A DNA stretch of 50,687 bases from an uncultured Akkermansia sp. (GCA_949296365.1 CASFPZ010000019.1:1-50687); one strand, 5' to 3'; shown: positions 1-9,815, counted from the first letter of the stretch. Notes: generated by a model not told the origin, from the letters alone. A program made the numbers and translations.

Positions 1-99
1 GGGGCCAATAACTGTACGGAACTGCTGGTGTAAATGAAGTGTCTGCATGAGGGGGAAAGATTGAGTTAGCTAATGTGGCTACTCCCGGATCTAATCCAA
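1..99. repeat. 99-bp direct repeat, left copy
   Basis: This stretch is identical base for base to 6652-6750. To the right of the identical block the two copies stay recognisably similar to about position 177. They differ there by a 10-base segment (100-109) present only in this copy and by scattered substitutions. The repeat starts at the first base of the window, so it may extend further left. The two copies bracket the HTH/helicase module. Confidence 0.95.
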
Positions 100-206
100 G
101 ACCTGTGGACTCTTCAACGTACCCTATCTCTTCCTCAAACGGTGACAATGCTTTTACCAGCGGATTTGAAACAGACCCGTCATTTCCTTCACATTCATAA
201 GTTATA

Positions 207-235
207 TTGACGTTGCAGGATCTTACTGTTATTAA
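207..235 (+). promoter_or_regulatory. Sigma-70-like promoter of the HTH/helicase operon
   Basis: TTGACG at 207-212 and TATTAA at 230-235 are separated by 17 bases. Transcription would begin near 242. This fits a start for the HTH gene at 274 and rules out the in-frame codon at 235, which overlaps the -10 box. Confidence 0.5.
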
Positions 236-273
236 TGTTGCATGTGTTTTATTCTACCTGGATGGTGTCAATT

Positions 274-498
274 ATGTCAGTCAGTTATAAAAAGCTTTGG
301 AAGCTGCTCATTGATTGCGATATGGAGAAAAAGGTACAACACTTGTCTGGTGTCAGTCTGGCATTGATCGTAAAGTTAGGCAGAAATGAAAATGTTTCCA
401 CAGAATCTTTGGTAAAAATTTGTACTGATCTTGGTTGTGAGGTAGGTGATATTATGGAAATAATTCCCAATAAAGAGATGGAAGCAAATCTGGAATAA
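274..498 (+). CDS. Small Cro/C1-type HTH regulator (YozG/HTH_26-like)
   Basis: This 74-residue protein opens with SYKKLWKLLID and continues with LSGVSLALIVKLGRNENVS and LVKICTDLGCEVGDIMEI. That is the layout of the short single-domain XRE regulators (YozG/HTH_26) common in Firmicutes and Bacteroidetes. It has essentially nothing outside the HTH. The start at 274 is chosen because the longer frame begins inside the predicted -10 box and the family begins close to this Met; an ATG at 262 is a second possibility. The gene lies 29 bases upstream of the helicase on the same strand, probably in one operon. Inference: it controls expression of the large helicase-nuclease, as small XRE proteins commonly do next to defence or toxin genes. 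Confidence 0.75.
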   Translation: MSVSYKKLWKLLIDCDMEKKVQHLSGVSLALIVKLGRNENVSTESLVKICTDLGCEVGDIMEIIPNKEMEANLE

Positions 499-527
499 CG
501 GTATTTACAAAATGGAGGATGCCTACG

Positions 528-3500
528 ATGCCTGCAGGGATAGATCAAAAAGTTGAAATTTGGAAAAACAAATTACTTGATTTAGGAAAGCGGAATCGCC
601 TTATCAATTATCGTGAAACGAAGAGGTCTACGCTATCTATCAAGACTCCTGAAATTTTTGAGCTTTGGGAGAATTTTGTGGAGAATGACAATCCGTTGGA
701 ATTCCCATATTATCGTGAACCCCAAGAAGAAACAGTTGCGGAATATGATATTGATAACGGTTTCTTTACATTTTCTGATGTAACAACTAATCAGAGCGTA
801 AAAGAGTTGCAGCGAACTCTGAGAAATCTCCGAAATAAAGCGAAAATGGCGATAGAAGAACAAGGCATAAACATCCTGTACTTGGCCTTTGGCTTTTTGA
901 AATGGAGTGAAGCTGATTATAGTACTGAGCAAATCGTATCACCGCTTTTACTTGTCCCTGTCAGTCTTACTGTAGAGTCCATCTCCTCTCCGTTTGTGTT
1001 GCAAATGACCGATGATGAAATTGTGGTAAATCCGGCATTAAATTACAAGATGGAGAACGATTTTGGATTGTCCTTCCCTGAATTTGATGAAGATCTCGGG
1101 CTACAAAACTATCTGAATGAAGTTCAGAAGGTGGTAAAAAACAACAACTGGATAGTAGCGCCTGAAGTTGGACTTAGCCTGTTCTCTTTCTTGAAAATCA
1201 ATATGTACAACGACTTGGCCAGAAACAAGGGAAATGTTGTTTCTAATCCTATTGTGCGTACAATTGCAGGAGATACTTCTGTAGCACAACACATCCCGGA
1301 AGAGTTCAATGACTATGACTTCGATAAAAAGCTAAAGCCCGTTGATGTGTTTCAGGTAGTGGACGCAGATTCCAGCCAGCAAGAGGCAATTCTGTGTGCC
1401 AAAAAAGGTGTTAGCTTTGTTTTGCAGGGACCTCCCGGAACAGGTAAAAGTCAGACAATCACCAATATTATTGCAGAATGTTTAGCTGATGGTAAAAAGG
1501 TGTTGTTTGTATCCGAAAAGATGGCTGCACTGGATGTCGTACACAAGCGGTTGACCTCAGCCGGATTGGACGATTTTTGTTTGGTTCTGCATAGTCATAA
1601 AGCAAATAAAAAAGCTGTACTTGAGCAGTTGCGAAAAGCACTGAACCTTGCTCGTAGCAAAGCTCAGTTGAGCAATGAAGCATATATGAAACTGGAGATG
1701 CTGTACCAAGATAAAGAAAAGCTGAACCAGTATGCGGAACAGATTTTTGAAACAGTTAGTCCGTTCAATATGACAATCTATCAAGTTAATGGAAAGCTGG
1801 CCGAACTTGATGATTACCCAGATGTTATATTTAGCATACCAGATATCCGTAGCACTTCTGCTGAACAGTATCGTCGGTATTTATCTGTGCTCAACGCTTT
1901 TAAGAATACAATCGGGGAAATGTCTGAAGACTTTGATAGTAATCCTTGGCGTGGATCGATTGTACCGGTTGTCACCAATGAGCTGCGGCATGATGTGAGC
2001 GCACGATTCCCTGCACTTGCCGACAGTCTTAGCAGGTGCGTTTCTCAAGCAAACGATATTTTTTCCTCAGTATATTTGACTTTTAATCGTTCTTATGAAA
2101 ATTTGGAAAAAGGAATAGATTTACTGGCAGTTGCTAAAAAATCTCCCGGAGTCCCTTACAGTTGGATATCAGAACCTGATATTATATCGCTATTTAACGG
2201 AATTTCAGTATATGAAGAAAAAACATCGGGTTTTGCTAGAAAACTTGCTGACCTGCAATCCAAGTATGCAGTAATCAATGAACAGGGAATCTTCGAACTG
2301 GAACTTTACACTTTTGCCGATTTGGACAGTGTGGAAAAAATCTGCGGTGCCAAAGAGATGCTTTTTAGATGTGTAGAAGGCATTCCAGAACTTTTACGGC
2401 TGCAGCAAGGTGAAGATTTGGCGCTCATTCAAAATGAACGCCAAATGGCTGAAGGACAAGCACGGACAATCAATACAATAAAAGAACAGATTTCCCAGGA
2501 CTTTGCCAAGGGCATCTTTGAGATTGATTATAAGGTTGTTTTGTCTCGTTACCAAGAAGCCTACCGCTCCCTGACAAATGCGCTTCAAGAAAATTATTAT
2601 CCAGGCATTAACGTTGTTTCCCGACCAGATGATCTGCTTCCGGAGCAATGGATTCAAGTAGAGAACCTAATCCAGTTAAGCGGTGATGCCCAAACATACG
2701 TACAAAGAAAGGAAAACTTCCAGCAAAAAGCGGCAGAGCTCAAGAAGCTGTATGGTGTAATTTCCGCTACTGGGGAACAGTTGACGTCAAATGCTGATCA
2801 GTTGGCTACTTTTGAAGCACTGAAAGAAGAACTGCAAAAATTACATGCAATTATTGCCGGGAACAGCGCAATGTCGGCGATTGACACAGGAAAGCTGCTT
2901 GAAACGTGCAAAAAGGAACTTTTAGGCGCACAGCAGAAAGCGGATAAAATTCATGCCATGCAATCTGGCTTGCTTCAGAGTTTTGAAAAAGAAATTTTTG
3001 GTGTCAATTATCAGGAAATGCTGATTCGATATAAGTTGCAGTATACCTCTATTTTGAAATATGTGAGGGGCAGCTACTATGCAGATCAGCGACAAATGAA
3101 ACTTTTGTACAGAAATGTTTCTCAGAAAATCGATGATAAAACAATCATTGCTGCATTGACAACATTACAGGATATTGGGCAAACCCGAGAGGACATGGGA
3201 GGTGAATGTAAGAATTTGATGGAAGCATTTGGGGAAAGCTTCCAGTATGAAGATACCGATTTCCAAAACATTAGTATGGTGCTGGACACATATGCCAATC
3301 TTCAGGAAGCAATTCGCCTTGTGTCGGATATGATGGAAATTGTAAAAGGTTTTGATCCGGCAGACATCGAACTGACGGGAAAATACGGCGTCTGGTACAA
3401 AGGTATTGATACTTCCTGGGAACTCGTGCTGCTTGCTCTACAAAAAACCGCCTATTTTCGCCAGCAAATCCGAAAAGAAGTAGCAGTATTCCAGCCATAT

Positions 3501-6419
3501 TACAAAAATGACACCGAAGAACTTTCCGAATACGCTGTAATAAAGGTGTTACTTGCGTTGAGGCAGTTAGACGCCGAAAGAGAAAAGTGTAATGTCGTAT
3601 GCCCCCGCTTCATATTCGTATTTGACGCCGTATTTGAATATGAAAACACAGATTTTAAGCGGGTAGATGCACTTTTAAAAACATATACCGCATTTATCCA
3701 GGCACAATCCATTCTTGTCGATATGGAGGTCATGATGCAGGAGTTGAATCTGCGAGAAGCGGAACTCCGAGAGCAGTATGGTTTCTTCTACGAAGGCATA
3801 GCCACATCTTGGCAAGATATACGAGATGCCCTTGACTGGACCATCGAATTCAAAAAGGAAATTGACAAATATCAGCCAAATGATGAGTTTATCAAGTGCA
3901 TCTGTTCCGGCGGCGAAATAATAAAGAAATGCGGTACATATCAAGAAACGATAACCAATGCACTCCGAGAAACAGACAAGGACTTTCAATGGTTTCTCAG
4001 TCTATTTGGAGAGCCAGAGCTGTATACCCAAATGGATCTTCAACTGTTGGCCAATCGTATTCAACGCTGCGCAAATGGTTTATTCCTGCTGGAAGAGTGG
4101 ATTGATTTTGTCAATGCCAGGAAAGATTGTGAAAAAGAAAGACTTTCGGAATATGTTCACCAAATCGAAGGACAAAAAATCAAACCATATCAAATTCTCC
4201 CCATCTTCCAGAAGCGATTTTTCCGCCTGTGGCTAGATGCAGTATTGCCGGAGTATCCCGCTGTTCTGAATTTCAGACGTTTGAATCAGGAAAACACGAT
4301 TCGTGAATTTTGTGAATTGGACAGGATGCAGTTTGAGATTGCAAAAGCACGAATCAAGATCAAACTGATCAACGATCTTCCTTTACTGGACAAGTTCACC
4401 AGCGGCATGGACGAGGTGAGGATACTCAAGCGAGAGCTGGACAAGCAGAGGAAGATCATGCCCATCCGCAAACTGTTCCGTCAAATTCCGAATCTTTTGC
4501 TGGTACTAAAGCCCTGTCTGATGATGTCTCCGTTGTCTGTTAGTCTTTTTTTGGAATCAGATACTTATCAATTCGATATTGTTATATTCGATGAGGCGTC
4601 TCAGGTATGTACAGAAAATGCAATCGGCGCAATTGCACGTGGCAAACAAGTAGTCATTGCCGGTGACAGTAAACAGCTCCCGCCGACAAACTTTTTCGCT
4701 GCGTCTACTTCGGATGTAGATGATTACGATACGGACGACGAAGAGGATGATGACAGTGCCGCTTATGAATCTATCTTGGATGAAGCAAATCTCTTGCCGG
4801 AACGTACACTCTTGTGGCATTACCGTAGCCGTCATGAACATCTGATTGCTTTCTCGAATGCAAAAATTTATCACAATAATCTGATCACGTTTCCTTCTAA
4901 TGTGGATCGAGTTCCGGATAATGGTGTAGAGTATTTTTATGTAAAAGAAGGTTTCTATGATCGTGGCGGGAAAAAAGGAAACGTGCCGGAAGCAAAACGG
5001 GTTGCTGAGCTGGTATTTGAGCACTTCAAAAAGTATCCCAATCGTTCACTAGGTGTAATTGCATTTGGTGAAGTACAGCAACAGGCCATTGAAACGATGC
5101 TTCGAGAAATGCGCTTGAAAAATCAGCAGTATGAGCGTTTCTTCAACGAAGAAAAGGAAGAGGCTTTCTTCATCAAAAACCTTGAAAATGTTCAGGGTGA
5201 CGAGCGTGATACCATCATTTTCAGTATTGGATACGCCAAAGATGTTGCAGGCGTGTTCCGCACGAATTTTGGCCCGCTCAGCAAATCCGGAGGTGAGCGC
5301 AGACTGAATGTAGCCATAACACGTGCGAAATACAATGTCAAATTGGTAGGATCGATTCTGCCCACCGATATTGATGTTGATCGTGTTTCCGCTAAAGGAC
5401 CGAAACTTCTGCGCTCTTACATCGACTTTGCTATCAATGGGATTGATTCTTTGCAACTTGAAGTGATAGAAAGTGATATTGAACAACACGATTCTCCTTT
5501 TGAAAGAGCGGTGTATGATTTTCTTGATCGCAAAGGGTACAAGCTGGCCACTCAAGTAGGATGCTCCGGATGCCGGATAGATATGGCGGTAAAACATCCC
5601 ACAATCAGCGGTCAGTACGTTCTCGGTATAGAATGTGACGGAGCAGCATATCACTCTGCCAAGACAGCCCGAGAACGTGATCGTTTGAGACAAGACGTTC
5701 TGGAAAATATGGGGTGGAGAATTTACCGCATATGGTCCACGGATTGGATCAAAGATCCGGTGACGGAAGGAAATCGTCTGATCGAAGCTATCGAGGACGC
5801 TCTGAAAAACTATGGGATTGATGAACCCATATCTTCCAAGGTGGAAGCCGAAGCAGAGAACTTTGTTTCTTTGAAAACTATAGAAGACATAGAAAATCCT
5901 TATGGCTTTGAAGAGGAACAACAGGTGTCTTTTGCACATCTTTCCTACAACAGCAGTGGTTATCTGTCCAAAGCTGATTATATTCTGGAAATCGTAAACA
6001 AGCTTTATCCAGTCCATTATGATTTGATTTGTCAGTATATTGCTCCCTTGCTTGGAAATACAAAAGCAACAGTTAAAGTAAAGCGGGAGGTAGATTATCA
6101 GCTGCAACAACTGGGTAAGAAACTGATTCGCAAAGGAGATTTCTTTTTTCTTGCTGGATATACAAAAATCTCTCCTCGTGTTAATAATAGCCGAAAAATC
6201 AAGCATATATCCACAGAGGAATTGGCGGAAGCGATGTACAGGGTTCTGAGCAAGAGCGTTGGTCTAACAAAGGAGCTCCTTTGTGTTGAAACTGCACGTG
6301 CGTATAATTTCACCCGAATGTCTCACAATATTACTTCGGCAATCAACGAAGCCTTTGAGCTACTGGTGAAACAAGAACGAATTAAGATTATCGAAGGAAA
6401 AGTAAGTATCTCCAAATAA
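528..6419 (+). CDS. DUF4011 superfamily 1 helicase with C-terminal nuclease domain, putative defence protein
   Basis: This is a very large (about 1963-residue) single-chain protein. The N-terminal DUF4011 region holds WKNKLLDLGKRNRLINY. Walker A (GPPGTGKS) lies near residue 301. A long helical, coiled-coil-rich insertion of about 1000 residues separates it from the second half of the motor: Walker B DEASQ near residue 1355, AGDSKQLPP, WHYRSRHE and VAITRAKYNV, which are AAA_11/AAA_12 (Upf1-like) motifs. A Vsr/MTES_1575-type endonuclease fold follows, with SPFERAVYDFL, GIECDGAAYHS and RERDRLRQDVLENMGW near 1655-1765. The tail is DUF3320-like. ATG 528 is preferred over 519 because GGAGG at 514-518 sits 9 bases before 528 but touches 519. 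Proteins of this architecture occur in anti-phage islands. DNA or RNA cleavage during phage attack is inferred. Confidence 0.88.
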   Translation: MPAGIDQKVEIWKNKLLDLGKRNRLINYRETKRSTLSIKTPEIFELWENFVENDNPLEFPYYREPQEETVAEYDIDNGFFTFSDVTTNQSVKELQRTLRNLRNKAKMAIEEQGINILYLAFGFLKWSEADYSTEQIVSPLLLVPVSLTVESISSPFVLQMTDDEIVVNPALNYKMENDFGLSFPEFDEDLGLQNYLNEVQKVVKNNNWIVAPEVGLSLFSFLKINMYNDLARNKGNVVSNPIVRTIAGDTSVAQHIPEEFNDYDFDKKLKPVDVFQVVDADSSQQEAILCAKKGVSFVLQGPPGTGKSQTITNIIAECLADGKKVLFVSEKMAALDVVHKRLTSAGLDDFCLVLHSHKANKKAVLEQLRKALNLARSKAQLSNEAYMKLEMLYQDKEKLNQYAEQIFETVSPFNMTIYQVNGKLAELDDYPDVIFSIPDIRSTSAEQYRRYLSVLNAFKNTIGEMSEDFDSNPWRGSIVPVVTNELRHDVSARFPALADSLSRCVSQANDIFSSVYLTFNRSYENLEKGIDLLAVAKKSPGVPYSWISEPDIISLFNGISVYEEKTSGFARKLADLQSKYAVINEQGIFELELYTFADLDSVEKICGAKEMLFRCVEGIPELLRLQQGEDLALIQNERQMAEGQARTINTIKEQISQDFAKGIFEIDYKVVLSRYQEAYRSLTNALQENYYPGINVVSRPDDLLPEQWIQVENLIQLSGDAQTYVQRKENFQQKAAELKKLYGVISATGEQLTSNADQLATFEALKEELQKLHAIIAGNSAMSAIDTGKLLETCKKELLGAQQKADKIHAMQSGLLQSFEKEIFGVNYQEMLIRYKLQYTSILKYVRGSYYADQRQMKLLYRNVSQKIDDKTIIAALTTLQDIGQTREDMGGECKNLMEAFGESFQYEDTDFQNISMVLDTYANLQEAIRLVSDMMEIVKGFDPADIELTGKYGVWYKGIDTSWELVLLALQKTAYFRQQIRKEVAVFQPYYKNDTEELSEYAVIKVLLALRQLDAEREKCNVVCPRFIFVFDAVFEYENTDFKRVDALLKTYTAFIQAQSILVDMEVMMQELNLREAELREQYGFFYEGIATSWQDIRDALDWTIEFKKEIDKYQPNDEFIKCICSGGEIIKKCGTYQETITNALRETDKDFQWFLSLFGEPELYTQMDLQLLANRIQRCANGLFLLEEWIDFVNARKDCEKERLSEYVHQIEGQKIKPYQILPIFQKRFFRLWLDAVLPEYPAVLNFRRLNQENTIREFCELDRMQFEIAKARIKIKLINDLPLLDKFTSGMDEVRILKRELDKQRKIMPIRKLFRQIPNLLLVLKPCLMMSPLSVSLFLESDTYQFDIVIFDEASQVCTENAIGAIARGKQVVIAGDSKQLPPTNFFAASTSDVDDYDTDDEEDDDSAAYESILDEANLLPERTLLWHYRSRHEHLIAFSNAKIYHNNLITFPSNVDRVPDNGVEYFYVKEGFYDRGGKKGNVPEAKRVAELVFEHFKKYPNRSLGVIAFGEVQQQAIETMLREMRLKNQQYERFFNEEKEEAFFIKNLENVQGDERDTIIFSIGYAKDVAGVFRTNFGPLSKSGGERRLNVAITRAKYNVKLVGSILPTDIDVDRVSAKGPKLLRSYIDFAINGIDSLQLEVIESDIEQHDSPFERAVYDFLDRKGYKLATQVGCSGCRIDMAVKHPTISGQYVLGIECDGAAYHSAKTARERDRLRQDVLENMGWRIYRIWSTDWIKDPVTEGNRLIEAIEDALKNYGIDEPISSKVEAEAENFVSLKTIEDIENPYGFEEEQQVSFAHLSYNSSGYLSKADYILEIVNKLYPVHYDLICQYIAPLLGNTKATVKVKREVDYQLQQLGKKLIRKGDFFFLAGYTKISPRVNNSRKIKHISTEELAEAMYRVLSKSVGLTKELLCVETARAYNFTRMSHNITSAINEAFELLVKQERIKIIEGKVSISK

Positions 6420-6651
6420 CAGCAAAGACCAAACTCAACTTCTTGCTTTTATCTAGGGAGCTATATCATGCTTCAAGTATGATTACGGTTCACTTGATGT
6501 ATTTTTTGTTCATATAGCAGCCAAACTCTGATCACTTGATCCCTACTTGGGAACACTTTGGATTGTTAGTTAATATGGATGGATTTTTAGAACCTCCCAA
6601 GAACCACATGAAACGTAGGGCAGTGGATAAGACCCCATGACAAAGCAAGGG
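6420..6651. other. Intergenic stretch after the helicase gene
   Basis: No gene or clear terminator was found between the helicase stop and the right-hand repeat. A run of seven G residues at 6649-6655 straddles the left edge of that repeat. Confidence 0.5.
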
Positions 6652-6822
6652 GGGGCCAATAACTGTACGGAACTGCTGGTGTAAATGAAGTGTCTGCATG
6701 AGGGGGAAAGATTGAGTTAGCTAATGTGGCTACTCCCGGATCTAATCCAACTCTTCAACGTCCCCTATCTCTTCCTCAAACTTCGACAATGCTTCTACTA
6801 ACGAAGTTGAAACAAACCCAAT
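6587..6822 (-). pseudogene. Broken second copy of the repeat-borne reading frame
   Basis: The minus-strand frame matching the left remnant is present here (SLVEALSKFEEEIGDVEE) but runs into a stop. The 10 bases found at 100-109 of the left copy are missing, which shifts the frame. Beyond that point the original frame stays open through the identical 99 bp and ends at a TAA at 6587-6589. No start codon is evident, and the 5' side runs into the terminator at 6821-6856. It looks like a decayed duplicate. The family is unknown and coding status is uncertain. Confidence 0.35.
6652..6750. repeat. 99-bp direct repeat, right copy
   Basis: Identical to positions 1-99 and in the same orientation. Weaker similarity continues to about 6820, with a 10-base gap directly after 6750. 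Together with the left copy it encloses a 6.5-kb segment carrying only the HTH regulator and the helicase-nuclease. Confidence 0.95.
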
Positions 6823-6856
6823 AAAAGAACCGTCGGACAGTGAAATCCGACGGTTC
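6821..6856 (-). terminator. Intrinsic terminator of the secreted-protein gene
   Basis: An 11-bp perfect stem (6827-6837 with 6846-6856, GAACCGTCGGA) has an 8-base loop. On the minus strand it is followed by TTTTAT. It lies 30 bases beyond the stop of the gene ending at 6887. Confidence 0.85.
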
Positions 6857-6886
6857 TAGGATGAATAATTTATTCGTAAAAAAGGT

Positions 6887-7975
6887 TTAGAACCTTGGGG
6901 GACGTGGCGGATTTGAAGAACGACGACTATCGCGGGTAGTGCTTGAGGTGTCGTCGTCTTCAGTTGGCGGTGCAAGCATAGATTCCAATTCGCGGAGAGC
7001 TCTATTTTTATCGACAGGATCCTTAAGAGCGGAGATTGCTTTCTTCATATTATTAAAAGCACGGACTTCATCCCCCATTCTAAAGCAGTTGCGTTCTAGT
7101 TCCCACTGCCTCCTGAGGCGAACTTGAGCTGCAGATGCTTCGGCTGTTTTTTTATCATCGCCTGAGACCGAAACGAGTTTAGCTTCGAGGGCGATGCGGT
7201 TTTGGTAAAGTTTGCGATAGTTGACGAAATCCTCCTTTTCTACGTAGGGCTTAAGAATAATTTGATCAAAAAAACTACCTATATCGCCAATATTTTCCGG
7301 CGTATCTTCAGGACGATAATCGGAAACGTTGAGGTATTCTCGAATGACGCTGGAGGCCCCTCCTACGGAATAGATCTGATCGGCAATTTCCTCTGCATTT
7401 GCTGAGATTTCCGAAAGAATAGACTGAGCCTTGGCTGTGAGGTCCATTTCCTTACCAGAGCGGTCGGCATCAGCTTTCTGAAGACAAATCAACATCCATT
7501 TGAGCTGGATTTGAAGGGCTTTTTTGAATCCGGGGCGAGAATTGGCTCCGGTCATTTGTTTTTTCCATTCGTTGAAAGCGCTTGTAGGTGATTGATTGCG
7601 GCTAGAAGAGCCTCTGGCACCACCACGGCTGCTCATCATACGGGCTCCAAAACTAGCTCTTCCGCGAGTGTTACCCATGCGCATTGAGGTGAAACTTTCG
7701 GTGTTAGTAAAAGAGTCTTTCATTGCTGCCATGTAAAGAGACATAGCGGCTGTCTCGCTGGCAGTGGCTTCTTGAATAGCCGATACAGCCTTGCGCAATC
7801 GGGAATTGCTGATGTTGTTGAAGCTTTCTTTTGCTTGTTGAAGCCAGGCAGCAGCTTCTTCTCTCTGTTCTTCGGTGAGCTTTTCCTGGGCTTGTGCAAA
7901 ACTCAAACCAAGGGCTGCAACTGTGAACAAACAAATGGCGCGGATGGCCTTTCCAGTAATGGGAGAGTGTTTCAT
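6887..7975 (-). CDS. Secreted protein of unknown function
   Basis: The 362-residue product begins with a signal peptide (MKHSPITGKAIRAICLFTVAALGLSFAQAQ) that probably ends after AQA. The mature part is rich in Ala, Glu, Lys and Arg and looks mostly helical. It has a low-complexity Ser/Arg/Gly patch around residues 100-130 (SSRGGARGSSSRNQ) and a Ser/Arg/Pro-rich C-terminus ending PPRPPRF. I see no catalytic motif and no membrane segment beyond the leader. The gene stands alone, with its own terminator just downstream and the RpiB-GlyA terminator upstream. No function can be assigned; a periplasmic or surface structural role is only a guess. Confidence 0.8.
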   Translation of the reverse strand: MKHSPITGKAIRAICLFTVAALGLSFAQAQEKLTEEQREEAAAWLQQAKESFNNISNSRLRKAVSAIQEATASETAAMSLYMAAMKDSFTNTESFTSMRMGNTRGRASFGARMMSSRGGARGSSSRNQSPTSAFNEWKKQMTGANSRPGFKKALQIQLKWMLICLQKADADRSGKEMDLTAKAQSILSEISANAEEIADQIYSVGGASSVIREYLNVSDYRPEDTPENIGDIGSFFDQIILKPYVEKEDFVNYRKLYQNRIALEAKLVSVSGDDKKTAEASAAQVRLRRQWELERNCFRMGDEVRAFNNMKKAISALKDPVDKNRALRELESMLAPPTEDDDTSSTTRDSRRSSNPPRPPRF

Positions 7976-8055
7976 GCTCAGTTGAAATATGATGAAGTAA
8001 GTATCTTATAATACACCGTCAACATATCATAAGTTGCAAAGATGAATTAAATTTT

Positions 8056-8088
8056 ACAAAAAACTCCACAGGCTATCCTCCTGTGGAG
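8056..8088 (-). terminator. Intrinsic terminator of the RpiB-GlyA gene
   Basis: A 9-bp perfect stem CTCCACAGG/CCTGTGGAG (8064-8072 with 8080-8088) has a 7-base loop. It is followed on the minus strand by a run of six T. It lies 36 bases beyond the rpiB-glyA stop. Confidence 0.88.
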
Positions 8089-8123
8089 CTGAAAGGAAGA
8101 GGCAATGGTTACCCCCACTGTAA

Positions 8124-9815
8124 TTATAAAGGAAGCGGGAAGGCGCGATTGAATTCATGCACTTCTTCGCGCAAAGCTTCAAATGCAGCAGGATCTGAGT
8201 GAATCTGTTCTGCTGCTTGCAGTGCAAGGGCTCGAGAAATAAATTCAGCGACGCGTTCAACGTCTTGTTCCTTCATGCCACGAGTGGTGACTGCTGGTGT
8301 GCCAATTCGAATGCCGGAAGGTTTGGCGGGCGAACCTGTGTCAAACGGAATAGCATTTTTGTTGACGGTAATACCTACGCGGTCCAGGGTGATTTGCGCG
8401 TCGGCGCCGTTCATGCCTTTGGAACGCAGATCGACCATGAAAACATGATTATCTGTACCTCCGGCAACAATTCGAAAACCGAGGTTTTGGAGTTTGCGGC
8501 TCATCGCTGAGGCGTTGGCGACTACCTGTTGCGCGTAAGTCTTAAATTCGGGTTTCAAGGCTTCCCCAAAACAAGCCGCTTTGGCTGCTATGACATGCAT
8601 GAGTGGGCCTCCTTGCACGCCTGGAAATACGGTCGAATCCAATTTCTTGGCAAATTGTTCTCGGCAAATGATAAACCCGCCGCGAGGACCGCGGAGCGAT
8701 TTATGCGTGGTCGAAGCGACGAAATCAGCATAGGGAACCGGGCTGGGATGCACGCCTGCTGCAACAAGCCCAGCGATGTGTGCCATGTCGACAAACAAGA
8801 GGGCACCTGCCTTCTTGGCAATGTAACCCATGCGCTCGAAATCGATGATGCGAGAATAGGCACTTGCTCCTGCCGTGACGATGGCGGGCTTCACCTCAAT
8901 CGCAAGTTTTTCCAGAGCATCATAATCGATGCATTCTGTCTCTTGCGAAACCCCATAATGAACGACGTTGTATAATTTCCCCGAAAAATTGGCTTTATGC
9001 CCGTGGGTGAGGTGTCCCCCGTGAGCTAGATCCATCGTTAAAATGGTGTCTCCTGGCTTAAGTACAGAAAAATAGACTGACATGTTAGCCTGGGAACCTG
9101 AATGGGGTTGGACATTAATGTGATCTCCGCCAAACAATTGTCGCGCACGGTCAATAGCTAGCGATTCGACTTTGTCTACCCATTCGCAACCTCCGTACCA
9201 ACGGCGCCCAGGATAACCTTCAGCGTATTTGTTGGTTAACAAAGATCCCTGAGCTTCGCGTACGGCTCCCGAAGCAAAGTTTTCTGAAGCTATTAGTTCG
9301 ATATTGTTGCGCTGGCGTCGCCCTTCTGATTCAATCAATTCTGCCAATTCGGGATCACTTGCCAACAGAGGACTTCCCGAGGCTTTGATGAGACGGCTGT
9401 CGTGACGGCCTCCCTCATAATGCGCCCCAAGCCATATATCCAAAATGTCGTCAACCGATTCGGGCGATACAAATGATGCCCCCATGCACAAGACGTTCGA
9501 GTTGTTGTGGTGGCGAGACAACGCTGCTGTCGGTGGTGTGTGACAGACGGCGGCTCGAACCCCTCTCCACCGGTTGGCTGCCATGCACATTCCCACTCCT
9601 GTCCGGCATATTAAAATGCCCCGATCGCATGTTTCATCTGCTATGGCACGGGCCACTGCGTTGGCAAAATCGGAATAATCGCAAGAGGCTTTGCTGTTCG
9701 TCCCCATGTCAATCACTTCATGGCCCCACCCGCGAAGCAAATCAATAACTACTTCTTTAAGTTCAACTCCAGCGTGATCCGATCCTATAGCTATTCTGTA
9801 TTTTACGTTGTCCAT
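8124..9815 (-). CDS. glyA: Fused ribose-5-phosphate isomerase B / serine hydroxymethyltransferase
   Basis: One 563-residue chain joins two enzymes. Residues about 4-145 are RpiB ([35 protein letters not shown]), which interconverts ribose 5-phosphate and ribulose 5-phosphate. The active-site Cys is in LICRTGVGM, where the family usually has CGTG, so a Gly is replaced by Arg. Residues about 151-563 are a full-length PLP-dependent SHMT ([26 protein letters not shown]) with the Schiff-base Lys near residue 372 in [16 protein letters not shown] converts serine and tetrahydrofolate to glycine and methylene-tetrahydrofolate. ATG 9815 is chosen because RpiB homology begins there. The frame is open upstream to a TTG at 9863. 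A GAGGAG at about 9832-9837 lies 16-17 bases before ATG 9815, too far to be a normal Shine-Dalgarno. The gene is monocistronic. Confidence 0.93.
   Translation of the reverse strand: MDNVKYRIAIGSDHAGVELKEVVIDLLRGWGHEVIDMGTNSKASCDYSDFANAVARAIADETCDRGILICRTGVGMCMAANRWRGVRAAVCHTPPTAALSRHHNNSNVLCMGASFVSPESVDDILDIWLGAHYEGGRHDSRLIKASGSPLLASDPELAELIESEGRRQRNNIELIASENFASGAVREAQGSLLTNKYAEGYPGRRWYGGCEWVDKVESLAIDRARQLFGGDHINVQPHSGSQANMSVYFSVLKPGDTILTMDLAHGGHLTHGHKANFSGKLYNVVHYGVSQETECIDYDALEKLAIEVKPAIVTAGASAYSRIIDFERMGYIAKKAGALLFVDMAHIAGLVAAGVHPSPVPYADFVASTTHKSLRGPRGGFIICREQFAKKLDSTVFPGVQGGPLMHVIAAKAACFGEALKPEFKTYAQQVVANASAMSRKLQNLGFRIVAGGTDNHVFMVDLRSKGMNGADAQITLDRVGITVNKNAIPFDTGSPAKPSGIRIGTPAVTTRGMKEQDVERVAEFISRALALQAAEQIHSDPAAFEALREEVHEFNRAFPLPL

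Larger units (their letters stand above)
1..253 (-). pseudogene. Remnant of an unknown reading frame overlapping the left repeat
   Basis: Read on the minus strand, this stretch is open for about 84 codons and continues past the left edge of the window. It is bounded upstream by a stop at 254-256 and contains no in-frame ATG. The translation has ordinary composition (for example FEEEIGYVEE, then LDPGVATLANS), and the same frame is recognisable but broken in the right-hand repeat. I therefore read it as the surviving part of a gene whose 5' end was lost or displaced when the helicase module arrived. I do not recognise the family. It could also be non-coding sequence that happens to be open. Confidence 0.35.

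Noticed and set aside
5049..6206. Long minus-strand open frame (385 codons) opposite the helicase gene
   Set aside because: It is the reverse-strand shadow of a well-supported coding region, has no recognisable motif and uses atypical composition.
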